From Mycolicibacterium phlei (lineage in GTDB: Bacteria > Actinomycetota > Actinomycetes > Mycobacteriales > Mycobacteriaceae), in assembly GCF_001583415.1 (NCBI RefSeq), contig NZ_CP014475.1:2418001-2482000 (forward strand): 64,000 nt of DNA, read 5' to 3'. Under the pieces are notes generated by a model. It worked only from the letters and a program-made list of their open reading frames with translations. It was not told the origin of the DNA and did no database searches. Numbering within the stretch: the first letter of the stretch is position 1; each line of letters begins with the position of its first letter. This document shows positions 37,393 through 48,178 of the stretch, one piece after another. The position numbers were made by a program, and so were the translations under genes.

Positions 37393-37482
37393 TTGTTCCA
37401 TCATCGTCGCCGCCGCGCGTTCACGCCCCCCTTCGGCGCATCCGGTTGTCTGGTCCAGGTAGCCGGGTGGCGACCGTCTAGC

Positions 37483-38367
37483 GTGACGGACGTGTTGGGA
37501 TTCGCGCTGCCACAGTACGGGCCGTCGGCCCGCGCCGATATCGTCCGTTTCGCCGCCGCCGCCGAACAAATGGGCGCCGACAGCCTCTGGGTGGGGGACC
37601 GTCTGATCGCCCCGGTGGATCCCAGCGTCGGCTACGCGGGTTCGGACACAATCCCCGAACAGTTCCGCACCGGCTTCGACCCGTTCATCGCGCTCGCGCT
37701 GGCCGCGGCGGTCACCGAACGGGTGGCGCTGGGCGCCAGCGTGCTGGTCGCTCCCTGGTACGCGCCGGCGGTGCTGGCGCGGCAGCTGACCGCCCTGGAC
37801 GTGGCCAGCGGCGGGCGGCTGCGGCCCGGCTTCGGGATCGGCTGGTCGCCGGAGGAGTTCGCCGCCGCCGGAGCGCCGTTCCGTCGCCGCGGCGCGCAGC
37901 TCGACGAGATGCTCGACGCGCTGGACGCCATCTGGACGACGAACCCGGCCAGCCACGACGGGGAGCACTGGACGCTGCCGCCGTCGTGGATCGACCTGAA
38001 ACCGGAGCAGAGCCCGCGCCCGCCGATCTACCTGTCCGCGATGACCCCGGCGAGTCTGAAGCGGGTGGGGGAGCGCGCCGACGGCTGGCTTCCGGTCGCC
38101 CTGGTGCCCGGGTTCGTGATGCCCGACGTGCTCACCATGCAGCGGCAGACGATCGACGAGGCGGCCCGCGCCGCCGGCCGCGATCCCGCCGACATCGACA
38201 CCGTGGTGCGGATCAACGTCTCCGAGGGCGCGACCCCCGACGACGTCGCCGAGGCGGTGCGGGTGCTGGCCGACGGCGGTTATGACAACGTGTTCGTCGA
38301 CCTGATGTACGTCGCCGCCGACACCGACGACTACCTGCGGTGGGCGCAACGACTGCTGGAAGGATGA
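37483..38367 (+). CDS. LLM-class F420-dependent oxidoreductase
   Basis: A 294-aa TIM-barrel luciferase-like protein. Typical segments are [76 protein letters not shown] and [20 protein letters not shown]. The subfamily in mycobacteria mostly uses F420; substrate unknown. GTG at 37483 (VTDVLGFA) is chosen, with GTG 37492 as alternative; the absence of a ribosome site suggests a leaderless mRNA. It is divergent from phosphoketolase and precedes the thiolase-like gene by 34 bp, so these two may be co-transcribed. Confidence 0.85.
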   Translation: MTDVLGFALPQYGPSARADIVRFAAAAEQMGADSLWVGDRLIAPVDPSVGYAGSDTIPEQFRTGFDPFIALALAAAVTERVALGASVLVAPWYAPAVLARQLTALDVASGGRLRPGFGIGWSPEEFAAAGAPFRRRGAQLDEMLDALDAIWTTNPASHDGEHWTLPPSWIDLKPEQSPRPPIYLSAMTPASLKRVGERADGWLPVALVPGFVMPDVLTMQRQTIDEAARAAGRDPADIDTVVRINVSEGATPDDVAEAVRVLADGGYDNVFVDLMYVAADTDDYLRWAQRLLEG

Positions 38368-38401
38368 GCGCAGCGCCGTTCGGTTGTCAAGAGAGGACGT
38401 G

Positions 38402-39871
38402 ATGGATCCCAGAACCCCGGTCCTGGTGGGCTACGGGCAGGTCAACCAGCGCGAGGAGAACCCGCAGGTGGAGCCGGTCGACCTGATGGTCGAGGCCGCG
38501 CGCGCCGGCGCCGACCCCCGCGTGCTGGCCGCCGTCGACTCGGTGCGAGTGGTCAACCTGCTGTCGTGGCGCTACCGCGACCCGGGACTTCTTCTCGCCC
38601 AACGCATCGGCGCCGACACCGCATCGACCCGCTACACCGGCATCGGCGGTAACACGCCGCAGTCCCTGGTCAACGAGGCGTGTCTGGACATCCAGGCCGG
38701 TCGCGCCGACGTGGTGCTGATCGCCGGGGCCGAGACCTGGCGGACCCGAACAAAGTTGCGCCGCAACGGGATCAAACCGGACTGGACGCGGCAGGACGAC
38801 AGCGTCGCGGTGCCGCCGGGCGCCGAGGTGTCGGTGCCGATGGCCGCGCCGTCGGATGAGCGGATCCACCTCGACCGGCCGTCGTTCGTGTACCCGATGT
38901 TCGAAGAGGCGGTGCGCATCTCGCGCGGCGAGGCGATCGACGCACACCGGCGCCGCATCGGGGAGCTGTGGGCGCAGTTCAGCGCGGTTGCCGCGGCCAA
39001 CCCGAACGCCTGGAGCCGGGAGGCGCTGTCGGCCGAGCAGATCTGGCGGGAGAGCCCGGACAACCGGATGATCAGCTGGCCGTACCCCAAGCTGATGAAC
39101 TCCAACAACATGGTCGACCAGGCGGCGGCGCTGGTGCTGACGTCGGTGGAGAAGGCCGAGTACCTGCAGATCCCGAAGGACCGCTGGGTGTTTCCGTACG
39201 CGGGCACCGACGCACACGACACCTACGCGATCGCCGAGCGCGACGAGTTCCACACCTCGCCGGCGATCCGGATCGCGGGCCGTCGGGTGCTGGAGTTGGC
39301 CGGCCTCGGCATCGACGACGTCGAGCTGGTCGACCTGTACTCGTGCTTCCCGTCGGCGGTGCAGGTGGCCGCCGCCGAGCTCGGCCTGCCGATCGGCGAT
39401 CCGGGTCGCCCGCTGACCGTGACGGGCGGGCTGACCTTCGCAGGCGGTCCGTGGAACAACTACGTCACCCACTCGATCGCCACCATGGCCGAGCGGCTGG
39501 TCGCCGAACCGGGCACCCGCGGGCTGATCAGCGCCAACGGCGGCTACCTGACCAAGCACAGCTTCGGGGTGTACGGCACCGAACCGCCCACCGGTGAGTT
39601 CCGTTGGCAGGACGTGCAATCGGAGGTCGACCGGGAGCCGACGCGCACCGCGCTGGTGGAGTGGAGCGGGGTCGGCACGGTGGAGACCTGGACGACGCCG
39701 TACAACCGCGAGGGTGTCCCGGAGAAGGCGTTTCTGGCGGTGCGCAGCCCTGAGGGCGCCCGCGCGCTGGCGGTGATCACCGACGCGTCGCAGGCGGCGG
39801 CGACGGTGACCGAGGACATCGCGGGGGCCAAGGTCCAGGTGGGCCCAGACGGCTCTGCCGTCATCCTGTGA
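38402..39871 (+). CDS. Thiolase-fold acetyl-CoA acetyltransferase-like protein (Rv1867-like)
   Basis: A 489-aa protein with the thiolase/lipid-transfer-type fold. Visible are [16 protein letters not shown], the active-site-like region [20 protein letters not shown] followed by [33 protein letters not shown] and [20 protein letters not shown], and a C-terminal beta domain ([20 protein letters not shown]). The classical nucleophilic Cys in the NTPQ segment is not evident, so thiolase activity is uncertain; SCP2-thiolase-like proteins often act in sterol or fatty acid breakdown. Length and position match M. tuberculosis Rv1867 (494 aa). GAGAGGA precedes the ATG. Confidence 0.83.
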   Translation: MDPRTPVLVGYGQVNQREENPQVEPVDLMVEAARAGADPRVLAAVDSVRVVNLLSWRYRDPGLLLAQRIGADTASTRYTGIGGNTPQSLVNEACLDIQAGRADVVLIAGAETWRTRTKLRRNGIKPDWTRQDDSVAVPPGAEVSVPMAAPSDERIHLDRPSFVYPMFEEAVRISRGEAIDAHRRRIGELWAQFSAVAAANPNAWSREALSAEQIWRESPDNRMISWPYPKLMNSNNMVDQAAALVLTSVEKAEYLQIPKDRWVFPYAGTDAHDTYAIAERDEFHTSPAIRIAGRRVLELAGLGIDDVELVDLYSCFPSAVQVAAAELGLPIGDPGRPLTVTGGLTFAGGPWNNYVTHSIATMAERLVAEPGTRGLISANGGYLTKHSFGVYGTEPPTGEFRWQDVQSEVDREPTRTALVEWSGVGTVETWTTPYNREGVPEKAFLAVRSPEGARALAVITDASQAAATVTEDIAGAKVQVGPDGSAVIL

Positions 39872-39891
39872 CGGACGGCTCCGCTGTCCTG

Positions 39892-40479
39892 CTATGGCGG
39901 CGGCAGCTCGGTGTAGCGGGGTTCGAACCCGTCGGCGGCGAACGTGAAGCCGCTGCCGGAGCGGTCGCTGCGACACGAGATACCGGACTCCTCCTGCACA
40001 TTGCAGCGGAATCCGGCGACCACGAGCACCTTGCCGAACGGTAGCTCCGGCGCGTCGTCGACGACGAACTCCGGTGTCTCGAGCGCGACGAACCGGGGCT
40101 CGCCCTCGTGGTCGACGACGATCGCGTTCGGGGCCGTCGGCGTGCCCTCGGCGTTCGGCACCGCGGTGGGCTGCCCGCTGATGCCGAGCCCGGAGCCGCG
40201 GCTCGCCGACTGGCAGCCCACCCGGTCGCGGGGCACGATCGTGCACACCCACCGGCCGCTCGGCGAGCTGAACGCGTACACCGCGCTGCCGTTCGGGCGG
40301 GCCACGTAACCGGACGCGTCGACCAGCTGTTCGCGCGGCGGGGCCGGGGGAGCGGCCGGGGTGGTGGTCGTCGGCAGCGGGGGCGGCGGTTCGTCGGAGG
40401 TGTGCACGATCCGCTCGCCGGAACAGCCGGCGGCCAGCAGCGCGACGATCACGGCGGGGACAACGGTTTCGGCTCGCAT
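39892..40479 (-). CDS. Secreted lipoprotein of unknown function
   Basis: A 195-aa predicted lipoprotein: signal peptide VVPAVIVALLAAGCSG with a lipobox (LAAGC, Cys19), then a Pro/Thr-rich linker (EPPPPLPTTTTPAAPPAPP) and a globular domain. The domain has three further cysteines plus one (RWVCTIVPRDRVGCQSAS, GFRCNVQEESGISCRSDR), arranged as two possible disulphide pairs. I know similar mycobacterial lipoproteins but no function. The ATG gives a normal lipoprotein signal. It converges on the thiolase-like gene (21-bp gap). Confidence 0.78.
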   Translation of the reverse strand: MRAETVVPAVIVALLAAGCSGERIVHTSDEPPPPLPTTTTPAAPPAPPREQLVDASGYVARPNGSAVYAFSSPSGRWVCTIVPRDRVGCQSASRGSGLGISGQPTAVPNAEGTPTAPNAIVVDHEGEPRFVALETPEFVVDDAPELPFGKVLVVAGFRCNVQEESGISCRSDRSGSGFTFAADGFEPRYTELPPP

Positions 40480-40502
40480 CGCAGCCCAGCGTGCCAGACC
40501 GG

Positions 40503-41231
40503 TCAGGGGGCCGTCAGCATCGCCTTCAGGGTGCGGGCGTTGCGCACCGCGTGTCCGCCGAGGTCGTTGTTGAAATACACCAGCACGCGCCGGCCCTCGG
40601 CGTCCCAGGCGCGGATCCGGTCGGCCCACCGGCGCAGCTCGGCGTCGGGGTACGACCCGGCGTACAGCGAGTCCTGGTCGGGTCCGTGCATCCGCAGGTA
40701 CACCAGCGGGGCGGTGGCCCGCGGTACACATCGCAGTCCCGCGCCGCTCATCACCACGTACGCCGCGCCGTGGCGTTCGAGCAGTGCGTACACCGCCGGG
40801 TCGTCCCACGACGGGTGGCGCAACTCCATCGCCACCGGGATCCGGTCGGGCATCAGCTCGAGGAAGTGCGCCAGCCGCGCGTCGTCGCGCTCCAGTTCCG
40901 GATGCAGTTGCACCAGAAGCGCTTCGGCGCGCTCACCCAGCTGCGTCCAGCACCGGTCGAACCGCTCGACCCACGGCTGCGGGTCGCGCAGCCGCCGGTA
41001 GTGGGTCAGCCCGCGGTGCGCCTTGACCGACATCGTCACCCCGTCAGGCAGTCGCGTGCGCCAGCCGGCGAACGTGGCGTCCTTGGGCCAGCGGTAGAAG
41101 CTGGCGTTGAGTTCGACGGTGTCGAACTCGGTGACGTACACCGCGAGCCGCTTGGCGACCGGTGTGCCCGCGGGGTAGAGCACGTCGGTCCAGTGGTCAT
41201 ACGACCACCCCGAGGTGCCGATGCGAATCAT
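40503..41231 (-). CDS. DUF72 (YecE-like) family protein
   Basis: A 242-aa TIM-barrel protein of the DUF72 family. The N-terminus MIRIGTSGWSYDHW, the VELNASFYRWP block, MSVKAHRGLTHYRRL, LLVQLHPELERDDARL, AMELRHPSWDDP and the C-terminal VYLRMHGPDQDSLYAGSY ... VYFNNDLGGHAVRNA are all characteristic. Function is unknown, with structural similarity to endonuclease-IV-like barrels. ATG at 41231 gives the conserved start; the longer frame to 41441 runs into a gene remnant. It starts 23 bases before the lipoprotein gene and may share a transcript. Confidence 0.88.
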   Translation of the reverse strand: MIRIGTSGWSYDHWTDVLYPAGTPVAKRLAVYVTEFDTVELNASFYRWPKDATFAGWRTRLPDGVTMSVKAHRGLTHYRRLRDPQPWVERFDRCWTQLGERAEALLVQLHPELERDDARLAHFLELMPDRIPVAMELRHPSWDDPAVYALLERHGAAYVVMSGAGLRCVPRATAPLVYLRMHGPDQDSLYAGSYPDAELRRWADRIRAWDAEGRRVLVYFNNDLGGHAVRNARTLKAMLTAP

Positions 41232-41289
41232 CCGGCTCGCGTACCCGGCTGTTTCGGGGGCAAACTCCCGGCGTACTCGACACCGCGGG

Positions 41290-41370
41290 TCACCCACGGC
41301 TGCAGTTGGCGCCTGGTGCGCACCCCATCCGGCGCGACGAGCGGTGGGCGAGGTCCTCGTCGTAGGCCAT
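41290..41370 (-). pseudogene. Possible TfoX-family N-terminal remnant
   Basis: Minus-strand frame of 26 codons starting MAYDEDLAHR, the well-known N-terminus of mycobacterial TfoX/Sxy-domain proteins (about 100-120 aa), after which the sequence becomes unrelated and stops. With only about 300 bases between the DUF72 gene and lon, the rest of the gene is missing. It looks like a deletion remnant; chance similarity of ten residues cannot be excluded. Confidence 0.4.
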
Positions 41371-41478
41371 GCGCCGACGGTACCGCCGAACTGGTGCCGA
41401 AATAGCATTCCTGGTCGTGATTCGGCTACGATCGCGACCACCCGTTCTCGCTCGGCGACCGCACCTGCCGGAAAATGC

Positions 41479-41517
41479 GCTCAGGGTCGTGATCCGGTCG
41501 GGATCACGACCCTGAGC
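41479..41517 (-). terminator. Terminator of lon
   Basis: GCTCAGGGTCGTGATCC and GGATCACGACCCTGAGC form a perfect 17-bp stem with a five-base loop, 14 bases after the lon stop. On the minus strand the stem is followed by GCATTTTC, a short T-run. A second, weaker inverted repeat with a related TGGTCGTGAT core lies at about 41411-41441. Confidence 0.8.
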
Positions 41518-41530
41518 TCAATAATCCGCG

Positions 41531-43864
41531 TCAGGCGGCGGCGGTGGCCGTCTGCTCGGCGGGCACCAGCGCCTGTGCGACGATGTCGGCGACGTCGGTC
41601 ATCGGCTTGACCTCCAGCGCCTCGAGCACATCGGCCGGCACGTCGTCCAGGTCGGCCTCGTTGCGCTGCGGGATGAAAACCGTTGACAGACCGGCCCGTT
41701 GCGCTGCCAGCAGCTTCTGCTTGACCCCGCCGATCGGCAGCACCCGACCGTTGAGCGTCACCTCGCCGGTCATGCCGACGTCGGCGCGCACCTGCCGTCC
41801 GGTGGCCATCGACACCAGCGCGGTCACCATCGTGACACCGGCCGACGGCCCGTCCTTGGGCACCGCACCGGCGGGCACGTGCAGGTGGATCCGCCGCTCC
41901 AGCGCCTTCGGGTCCACCCCGAGCTGCTCGGCGTGCGAGCGCACGTAGGACAGCGCGATCTGCGCCGACTCCTTCATCACGTCGCCCAGCTGACCGGTCA
42001 GAACCAGAGCGGATTCCCCGGCTGCGTCCGATCCGACGGCGTTGGCCTCGATGTAGAGCACATCGCCGCCCATCCCCGTGACGGCCAGCCCGGTCGCCAC
42101 ACCGGGCACCGCGGTGCGTTCCGCCGACTCCGGCAGGAACCGCGGACGGCCCAGGTACTCAACGAGATCCGGCTCGTCGATGGTGATGCTGGTGGCCTCG
42201 CTGTCGGCCAGCCTCGTCGCGACCTTGCGCATCAGCTTGGCCAGCAGCCGCTCGAACTGCCGCACCCCGGGTTCGCGGGTGTAGTCGGCGGCGATCTTGC
42301 GCAGCGCGGCCTCGGTGACCGTGACCTCGTCGGCGGTCAGCGCCGCCTTCTCCCGCTGCCGGGGCAGCAGGAAGTCACGCGCGATGGCCAGCTTGTCGTC
42401 GGCGGTGTAGCCGTCGATCTCCACCAGTTCCATGCGGTCCAGCAGCGCCGACGGGATGTTCTCGATCACGTTGGCGGTGGCCAGGAACACCACGTCGGAC
42501 AGGTCCAGATCCAGGTCCAGGTAGTGGTCGCGGAACGTGTGGTTCTGCGCCGGGTCCAGCACCTCGAGCAGGGCCGCCGCGGGGTCACCGCGGAAGTCCG
42601 AGCCCACCTTGTCGATCTCGTCGAGCAGCACAACGGGATTCATCGTGCCCGCCTCGCTGATCGCCCGCACGATACGGCCCGGCAGCGCGCCGACGTAGGT
42701 CCGCCGGTGCCCGCGGATCTCGGCCTCGTCGCGCACACCGCCCAGAGCGACGCGCACGAACTTGCGGCCCAGCGCCTTGGCGACGCTCTCGCCGAGCGAG
42801 GTCTTGCCGACACCGGGCGGGCCGGCCAGCACCATCACCGCACCCGAACCGCGGCCGCCGACGACGGCCATCCCGCGCTGGGCGCGCCGCGCCCGCACGG
42901 CCAGGTACTCGACGATTCGGTCCTTGACGTCCTCGAGCCCGTGATGGTCGGCGTCGAGGATCTCGCGCGCCGCCTTCAGGTCGGTCGAGTCCTCGGTGCG
43001 CACGTTCCACGGAAGCTCCAGCACGGTGTCCAGCCAGGTGCGGATCCAGCCGCTCTCCGGGCTCTGGTCACCGGCGCGCTCGAGCTTGCCGACCTCGCGC
43101 AGCGCGGCCTCGCGCACCTTCTCGGGCAGGTCGGCCTCTTCGATGCGGGTCCGGTAGTCGTCGGTGCTGTCGGCGTCGTCCTCACCGAGTTCCTTGCGGA
43201 TCGCCTTGAGCTGCTGGCGCAGCAGGAACTCCTTCTGCTGCTTCTCCATGCCCTCGCGGACGTCCTCGGCGATCTTCTCGCTGACCTCGACCTCGGCCAG
43301 CTGCGCGCCGGTCCAGTCGATGAGCAGGCGCAGCCGCTCGGCGACATCGGGGGTCTCCAGCAGCTGCCGCTTCTGCACCTGGGTCAGGTACGACGCGTAC
43401 CCGGCGGTGTCCGCCAGCGCCGACGGGTCGGACAGCTGGTTGACGAAATCGATGATCTGCCAGGCCTCCCGGCGCTGCAGCATCGCCAGTAGCAGCTTCT
43501 TGTACTCGGCGGCGAGGTTGATCACCTCCTCGGTGGGCTCGGGTTCGGCGACCTCGGTCACCTCCACCCACAGCGCCGCACCCGGGCCGGTCGCACCTGT
43601 CCCGATGTGGGCGCGGCTGACCCCGCGCACGATAGCGGCGGGCCCACCCGGCATCCGGCCGATCTGCACGATCGAGGCCAGCACCCCGTAGGACGGGTAG
43701 CGGTCCTCGAGCCGGGGAGCGATCAGCAACTCACCGGACTCACTGGCGCGGGCCGCATCGACGGCCGCGCGCGCGGCATCGTCCAGCGCGATCGGCACCA
43801 CCATTCCGGGCAGCACGATCGAGTCGTTCAGGAACAACACCGGCACTGTCTTGGCTTCAGCCAT
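41531..43864 (-). CDS. lon: ATP-dependent protease La (Lon)
   Basis: A 777-aa AAA+ serine protease that degrades misfolded and regulatory proteins. The N-terminal substrate-binding domain ([19 protein letters not shown]) is followed by Walker [20 protein letters not shown], Walker [13 protein letters not shown], sensor [14 protein letters not shown] and the C-terminal protease domain with Ser674 ([11 protein letters not shown]) and Lys717 (GGVKQK) as catalytic dyad. All active residues are present. M. tuberculosis lacks lon, whereas fast growers have it. GGAGG lies five bases before the ATG, and a HAIR-like element just upstream suggests HspR-type heat-shock repression. Confidence 0.97.
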   Translation of the reverse strand: MAEAKTVPVLFLNDSIVLPGMVVPIALDDAARAAVDAARASESGELLIAPRLEDRYPSYGVLASIVQIGRMPGGPAAIVRGVSRAHIGTGATGPGAALWVEVTEVAEPEPTEEVINLAAEYKKLLLAMLQRREAWQIIDFVNQLSDPSALADTAGYASYLTQVQKRQLLETPDVAERLRLLIDWTGAQLAEVEVSEKIAEDVREGMEKQQKEFLLRQQLKAIRKELGEDDADSTDDYRTRIEEADLPEKVREAALREVGKLERAGDQSPESGWIRTWLDTVLELPWNVRTEDSTDLKAAREILDADHHGLEDVKDRIVEYLAVRARRAQRGMAVVGGRGSGAVMVLAGPPGVGKTSLGESVAKALGRKFVRVALGGVRDEAEIRGHRRTYVGALPGRIVRAISEAGTMNPVVLLDEIDKVGSDFRGDPAAALLEVLDPAQNHTFRDHYLDLDLDLSDVVFLATANVIENIPSALLDRMELVEIDGYTADDKLAIARDFLLPRQREKAALTADEVTVTEAALRKIAADYTREPGVRQFERLLAKLMRKVATRLADSEATSITIDEPDLVEYLGRPRFLPESAERTAVPGVATGLAVTGMGGDVLYIEANAVGSDAAGESALVLTGQLGDVMKESAQIALSYVRSHAEQLGVDPKALERRIHLHVPAGAVPKDGPSAGVTMVTALVSMATGRQVRADVGMTGEVTLNGRVLPIGGVKQKLLAAQRAGLSTVFIPQRNEADLDDVPADVLEALEVKPMTDVADIVAQALVPAEQTATAAA

Positions 43865-43877
43865 TCAGTCCTCCAAA

Positions 43878-43898
43878 CTTCAGTCTGTTGGACTCAAC
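43878..43898. promoter_or_regulatory. HAIR-like HspR operator upstream of lon
   Basis: CTTCAGT, seven bases, then ACTCAAC fits the HspR HAIR consensus CTTGAGT-N7-ACTCAAG at 12 of 14 positions. It lies 14-34 bases upstream of the lon start, in the divergent promoter shared with the GNAT-AAA gene. HspR controls lon in Streptomyces, which makes this placement meaningful. Binding is not demonstrated. Confidence 0.65.
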
Positions 43899-43982
43899 TC
43901 TGGCGGGGGTGGATTTGTTCCCCGTCGAGATCACCCGATCGGGGCATGCCGGGCCGGTGCGACGGCCGGTATCCAGAGACGC

Positions 43983-45260
43983 ATGCCTGCATTCCGGTTA
44001 CGCGACTTTCACGACGACGACCTCGACGAGGCGATCTCGGTCTGGGACCAGAGCCGCCACCCCGACGAGGCCCATCCGGTGTTCCCGGTGTCCGAGGCGG
44101 TTTCGGCCGCCCGCTCCGGGCAGCCCGCCGTGGTCGCGGTGGTCGGCGACCAGGTGGTGGGGATGGCGGTGGCGCACCAGCAGGGCGAGCGTGCGTGGAT
44201 CACGATGGTGGCGTTGAGCGACCGGTGGCGCAACCGCGGCGTGGGCAGCGCGCTGCTGGCCGACCTGGAGGCGCGGCTGCGCCGCATCGGGGTGCGCCGG
44301 ATCAGCGCCCTGATGCCCGCCGACGCGACCGGCAGCGCCGCGCTGCGCAACTGCGGCTACCAGGAGCGCTCGGATCTGCGGTACTTCGAAAAGATCGACA
44401 ACGTCGGCATTTCCGATGCGGGACTGCTGGAATCGCTGGGTGGACAGGTGATCCCGCGCGAGTTGTGGCAGCAGATGGCCGGGATGGAGGCCGAAAAGCG
44501 CATCATCGAACGGCGCATCGTGCTGCCGCTGGCGCAACCGGATCTGGCCGCCCAGTACGGCGTGTCGCCGCCGAAGGCGGTGATCCTGTTCGGTCCGCCG
44601 GGCACCGGCAAGACCAGCTTCGCCAAGGCGGTGGCCGGGCGGCTGGGTTGGCCGTTCGTGGAATTGTTCCCGTCGCGGCTGGCCGCACCCGGGGTGTCGA
44701 TGGCCGCCGCGCTGCGTGAGGCGTTCGCCAGCGTGATGGATCTGGAGTCGGTGGTGGTGTTCATCGACGAGGTCGAGGAGATCGCGGGTTCGCGTTCGCC
44801 GATCCCGACCGATCCGGCGCGCGGGGTGACCAACGAACTGCTCAAGCTGATTCCGGCGTTCCGTCAGCACGACGAGCGACTGCTGATCGTGGCCACCAAC
44901 TCGGTGCGGTCCCTGGACTCGGCGTTCCTGCGGCACGGCCGGTTCGACTACATCATTCCGGTCGGGCCACCGGACGAGGTTGCGCGGGCGGCGATCTGGC
45001 GGCGCTACCTGGGGGCCAACAGCCCCGACGTCGAGGTGGACAAGCTGGTCGAGGCCAGCGCCATGTTCACCCCGGCCGATATCGAGTTCGCCGCGCGCAA
45101 GGGTGCGCAGACGGCATTCGAGCGTGAGGTCGAGTTCGGCCACGGCAGGCCGGCGCACACCGACGACTATCTGGCCGCGATCGCCGATACCAGGCCGACG
45201 TTGACGGCGGAGATGGTGGCGCAGTTCGAGGAAGACATCGCCGAGTGCACGAGGCTATAA
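43983..45260 (+). CDS. GNAT acetyltransferase-AAA+ ATPase fusion protein
   Basis: A 425-aa cytosolic fusion. Residues 1-135 are a GNAT N-acetyltransferase domain: RDFHDDDLDEAISVW, ITMVALSDRWRNRGVGSALL (the acetyl-CoA loop R83-x-x-G-x-G88) and AALRNCGYQERSDLRYFEK. Residues 170-425 are an AAA+ module of the FtsH/Vps4 type: Walker A FGPPGTGKTSF (204-211), Walker B VVVFIDEVEEIAG (257-267), sensor ATNSVRSLD and arginine fingers in FLRHGRFDY. No protease domain or membrane helix is present. ATG 43983 starts at the domain boundary; upstream codons to 43851 would overlap lon. It is divergent from lon and may share the heat-shock operator. Confidence 0.88.
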   Translation: MPAFRLRDFHDDDLDEAISVWDQSRHPDEAHPVFPVSEAVSAARSGQPAVVAVVGDQVVGMAVAHQQGERAWITMVALSDRWRNRGVGSALLADLEARLRRIGVRRISALMPADATGSAALRNCGYQERSDLRYFEKIDNVGISDAGLLESLGGQVIPRELWQQMAGMEAEKRIIERRIVLPLAQPDLAAQYGVSPPKAVILFGPPGTGKTSFAKAVAGRLGWPFVELFPSRLAAPGVSMAAALREAFASVMDLESVVVFIDEVEEIAGSRSPIPTDPARGVTNELLKLIPAFRQHDERLLIVATNSVRSLDSAFLRHGRFDYIIPVGPPDEVARAAIWRRYLGANSPDVEVDKLVEASAMFTPADIEFAARKGAQTAFEREVEFGHGRPAHTDDYLAAIADTRPTLTAEMVAQFEEDIAECTRL

Positions 45261-45294
45261 GGGCGGGCCGAGTGCACGAGGCTGTAGGGCTGGG
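45241..45294 (+). repeat. Tandem 27-bp duplication including the stop codon of the GNAT-AAA gene
   Basis: Two adjacent 27-bp units start CCGAGTGCACGAGGCT and differ at a few positions. The first contains the last codons and TAA stop of the gene (AECTRL*). The second would encode the same six residues followed by TAG, now downstream of the stop. GTGCACTCGGC (45301 onward) is an inverted copy of the unit start. Confidence 0.85.
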
Positions 45295-45325
45295 CCTGGT
45301 GCACTCGGCGTCCCCCGAACAGCAG

Positions 45326-45363
45326 GGAGCCTGCCGCTCGGGGGAAAACGGCAGGCTCCCTCA
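45326..45363. terminator. Convergent terminator between GNAT-AAA gene and Ag85C-like gene
   Basis: AGGGAGCCTGCCG and CGGCAGGCTCCCT are exact 13-bp arms around CTCGGGGGAAAA. The loop also contains TCGGGGGA, which is complementary to TCCCCCGA at 45313-45320, so a second hairpin that excludes this stem is possible. It lies 22 bases beyond the Ag85C-like stop. Confidence 0.75.
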
Positions 45364-45384
45364 GTGGGTGGATCGTGCGGCGGG

Positions 45385-46777
<1,393 letters not shown>

Positions 46778-48178
46778 CTAGTCCTCGACGTCGGCCAGCG
46801 CGCGCGCCACGGTGATGCGACGCTCTTCGATGGCGTTGCCGAAGTCCTGCAGCAGCACCGGCTTTCGGGCCACCAGCTCTTCGAGGGCGGGCCGGCCGAC
46901 CTCCAGCACGGTGACCTCGTCGAGCGCGTACGCCGAGGTGGTGACCGGTTCGCGGGTCAGCGTCGTCTGCCCGATGAAGTCACCCCTCTCCAGGGTGCGC
47001 ACCGGCACCAGGGCGCCGACGTCGGTGGTGACGACCAGGCGCGCCCGCCCGGTGACGATGAACGACATCCGCTTGGGCACCTCACCGGCGTGCTGCAGGT
47101 ACTCGTCGGCGCCGTAGCGCGCGAGCCGGACCTGGGGGAGCAGCGCCTCCTGCTCCTCCTGACTCAACCGCAGGGTGGGCGCGACGATCCGCAGCGACCG
47201 AGCCACCTGCTCGGGTGTGCCGAAGTCGTCCTCGGCCTCGTCGAGGTGCAGCCCGGCGCGCCGGGACGCGTACCAGACCCAGCGCAGGAACATGGCCTTG
47301 GCCGCGGAGTCCTCGCCGGGTGAGCGCAGCGGGATCGACGTGCTGTACTCCTGGCCGCCCAGATGCACGCTGCGCGGTGCCGCGTCAGGACGCAGTTGCG
47401 GCAGCGATGCGGCCACGCGGTCGAGCATCCTGATCACGTCGTCGGGTGGGTCGTTGACCGCGAACACGGTGGTGACGCCGAGGGAATGCGATTCCGCCGG
47501 CCGGCTGAAGTTGGTGAACGACGCGCCCGCCAGCACCGAGTTGGGCATCACCAGGATCCCCTTGCCGGTGTCGATATGCGTTGCCCGCCAGTTCACCTCG
47601 ACCACGCGGCCGCGCCCGGACGGGGTGTCGATCCAGTCGCCGAGCTGGAACGGCTGCTCGAACAACACCAGCAGCCCGGAGACGATCTGGCCCACCGCGT
47701 TCTGCAGGGCGAGGCCGAGCACGATCGACGAGACGCCCAGCGCGGTGAACAGTCCGCCGACGTCGGCGCCCCACACGTAGGCCAGGATCATGCCGAGGCC
47801 GACGGCGATCAGCACGAACCGTGCGACGTCGACGAAGATCGACGGAATCCGGCTGCGCCACGAGCTTTCCGGGGCGCCCTGGAACAGCGTCGCGTTCATC
47901 CCCGACAGCAGCAGCACCAGCACGACGAAGCCGAACAGCGTCGCCACCAGTCGGACCGGGGTGGCCTCGTCGGAGATGTCCATGCCGCCGACCAGCAGGA
48001 CCAGCAGCGCCGCCAGCGGCAGGATGTAGGTGCGCACCAGGTGAACCGGGCGCACCAGGTTGCTGCCGCGGCGCAGCAGGGTGTTGTGGATCTCGGTGAG
48101 CGCCACCAGGCATATCGGGAAGCCGATGGCGACCCCGACGGCCCACCAGAACCACGACTGGTCGAACAGGTCGGTCAC
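46778..48178 (-). CDS. MscS-type mechanosensitive channel with C-terminal cyclic-nucleotide-binding domain
   Basis: A 466-aa membrane protein. About five hydrophobic helices fill residues 8-165, ending in the MscS pore/TM3 region LFTALGVSSIVLGLALQNAV, then the beta domain (FQLGDWIDTPSGRGRVVEVN, WRATHIDTGKGILVMPNSVL). Residues about 335-450 form a cNMP-binding (CAP-like) domain: DEYLQHAGEVPKRMSFIVTG and TLERGDFIGQTTLT. M. tuberculosis has the same architecture in Rv2434c next to cyclase Rv2435c, matching the pair here. Its GTG start overlaps the cyclase stop (GTGA), so translation is coupled, implying channel gating by a nucleotide signal from the partner. Confidence 0.9.
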   Translation of the reverse strand: MTDLFDQSWFWWAVGVAIGFPICLVALTEIHNTLLRRGSNLVRPVHLVRTYILPLAALLVLLVGGMDISDEATPVRLVATLFGFVVLVLLLSGMNATLFQGAPESSWRSRIPSIFVDVARFVLIAVGLGMILAYVWGADVGGLFTALGVSSIVLGLALQNAVGQIVSGLLVLFEQPFQLGDWIDTPSGRGRVVEVNWRATHIDTGKGILVMPNSVLAGASFTNFSRPAESHSLGVTTVFAVNDPPDDVIRMLDRVAASLPQLRPDAAPRSVHLGGQEYSTSIPLRSPGEDSAAKAMFLRWVWYASRRAGLHLDEAEDDFGTPEQVARSLRIVAPTLRLSQEEQEALLPQVRLARYGADEYLQHAGEVPKRMSFIVTGRARLVVTTDVGALVPVRTLERGDFIGQTTLTREPVTTSAYALDEVTVLEVGRPALEELVARKPVLLQDFGNAIEERRITVARALADVED

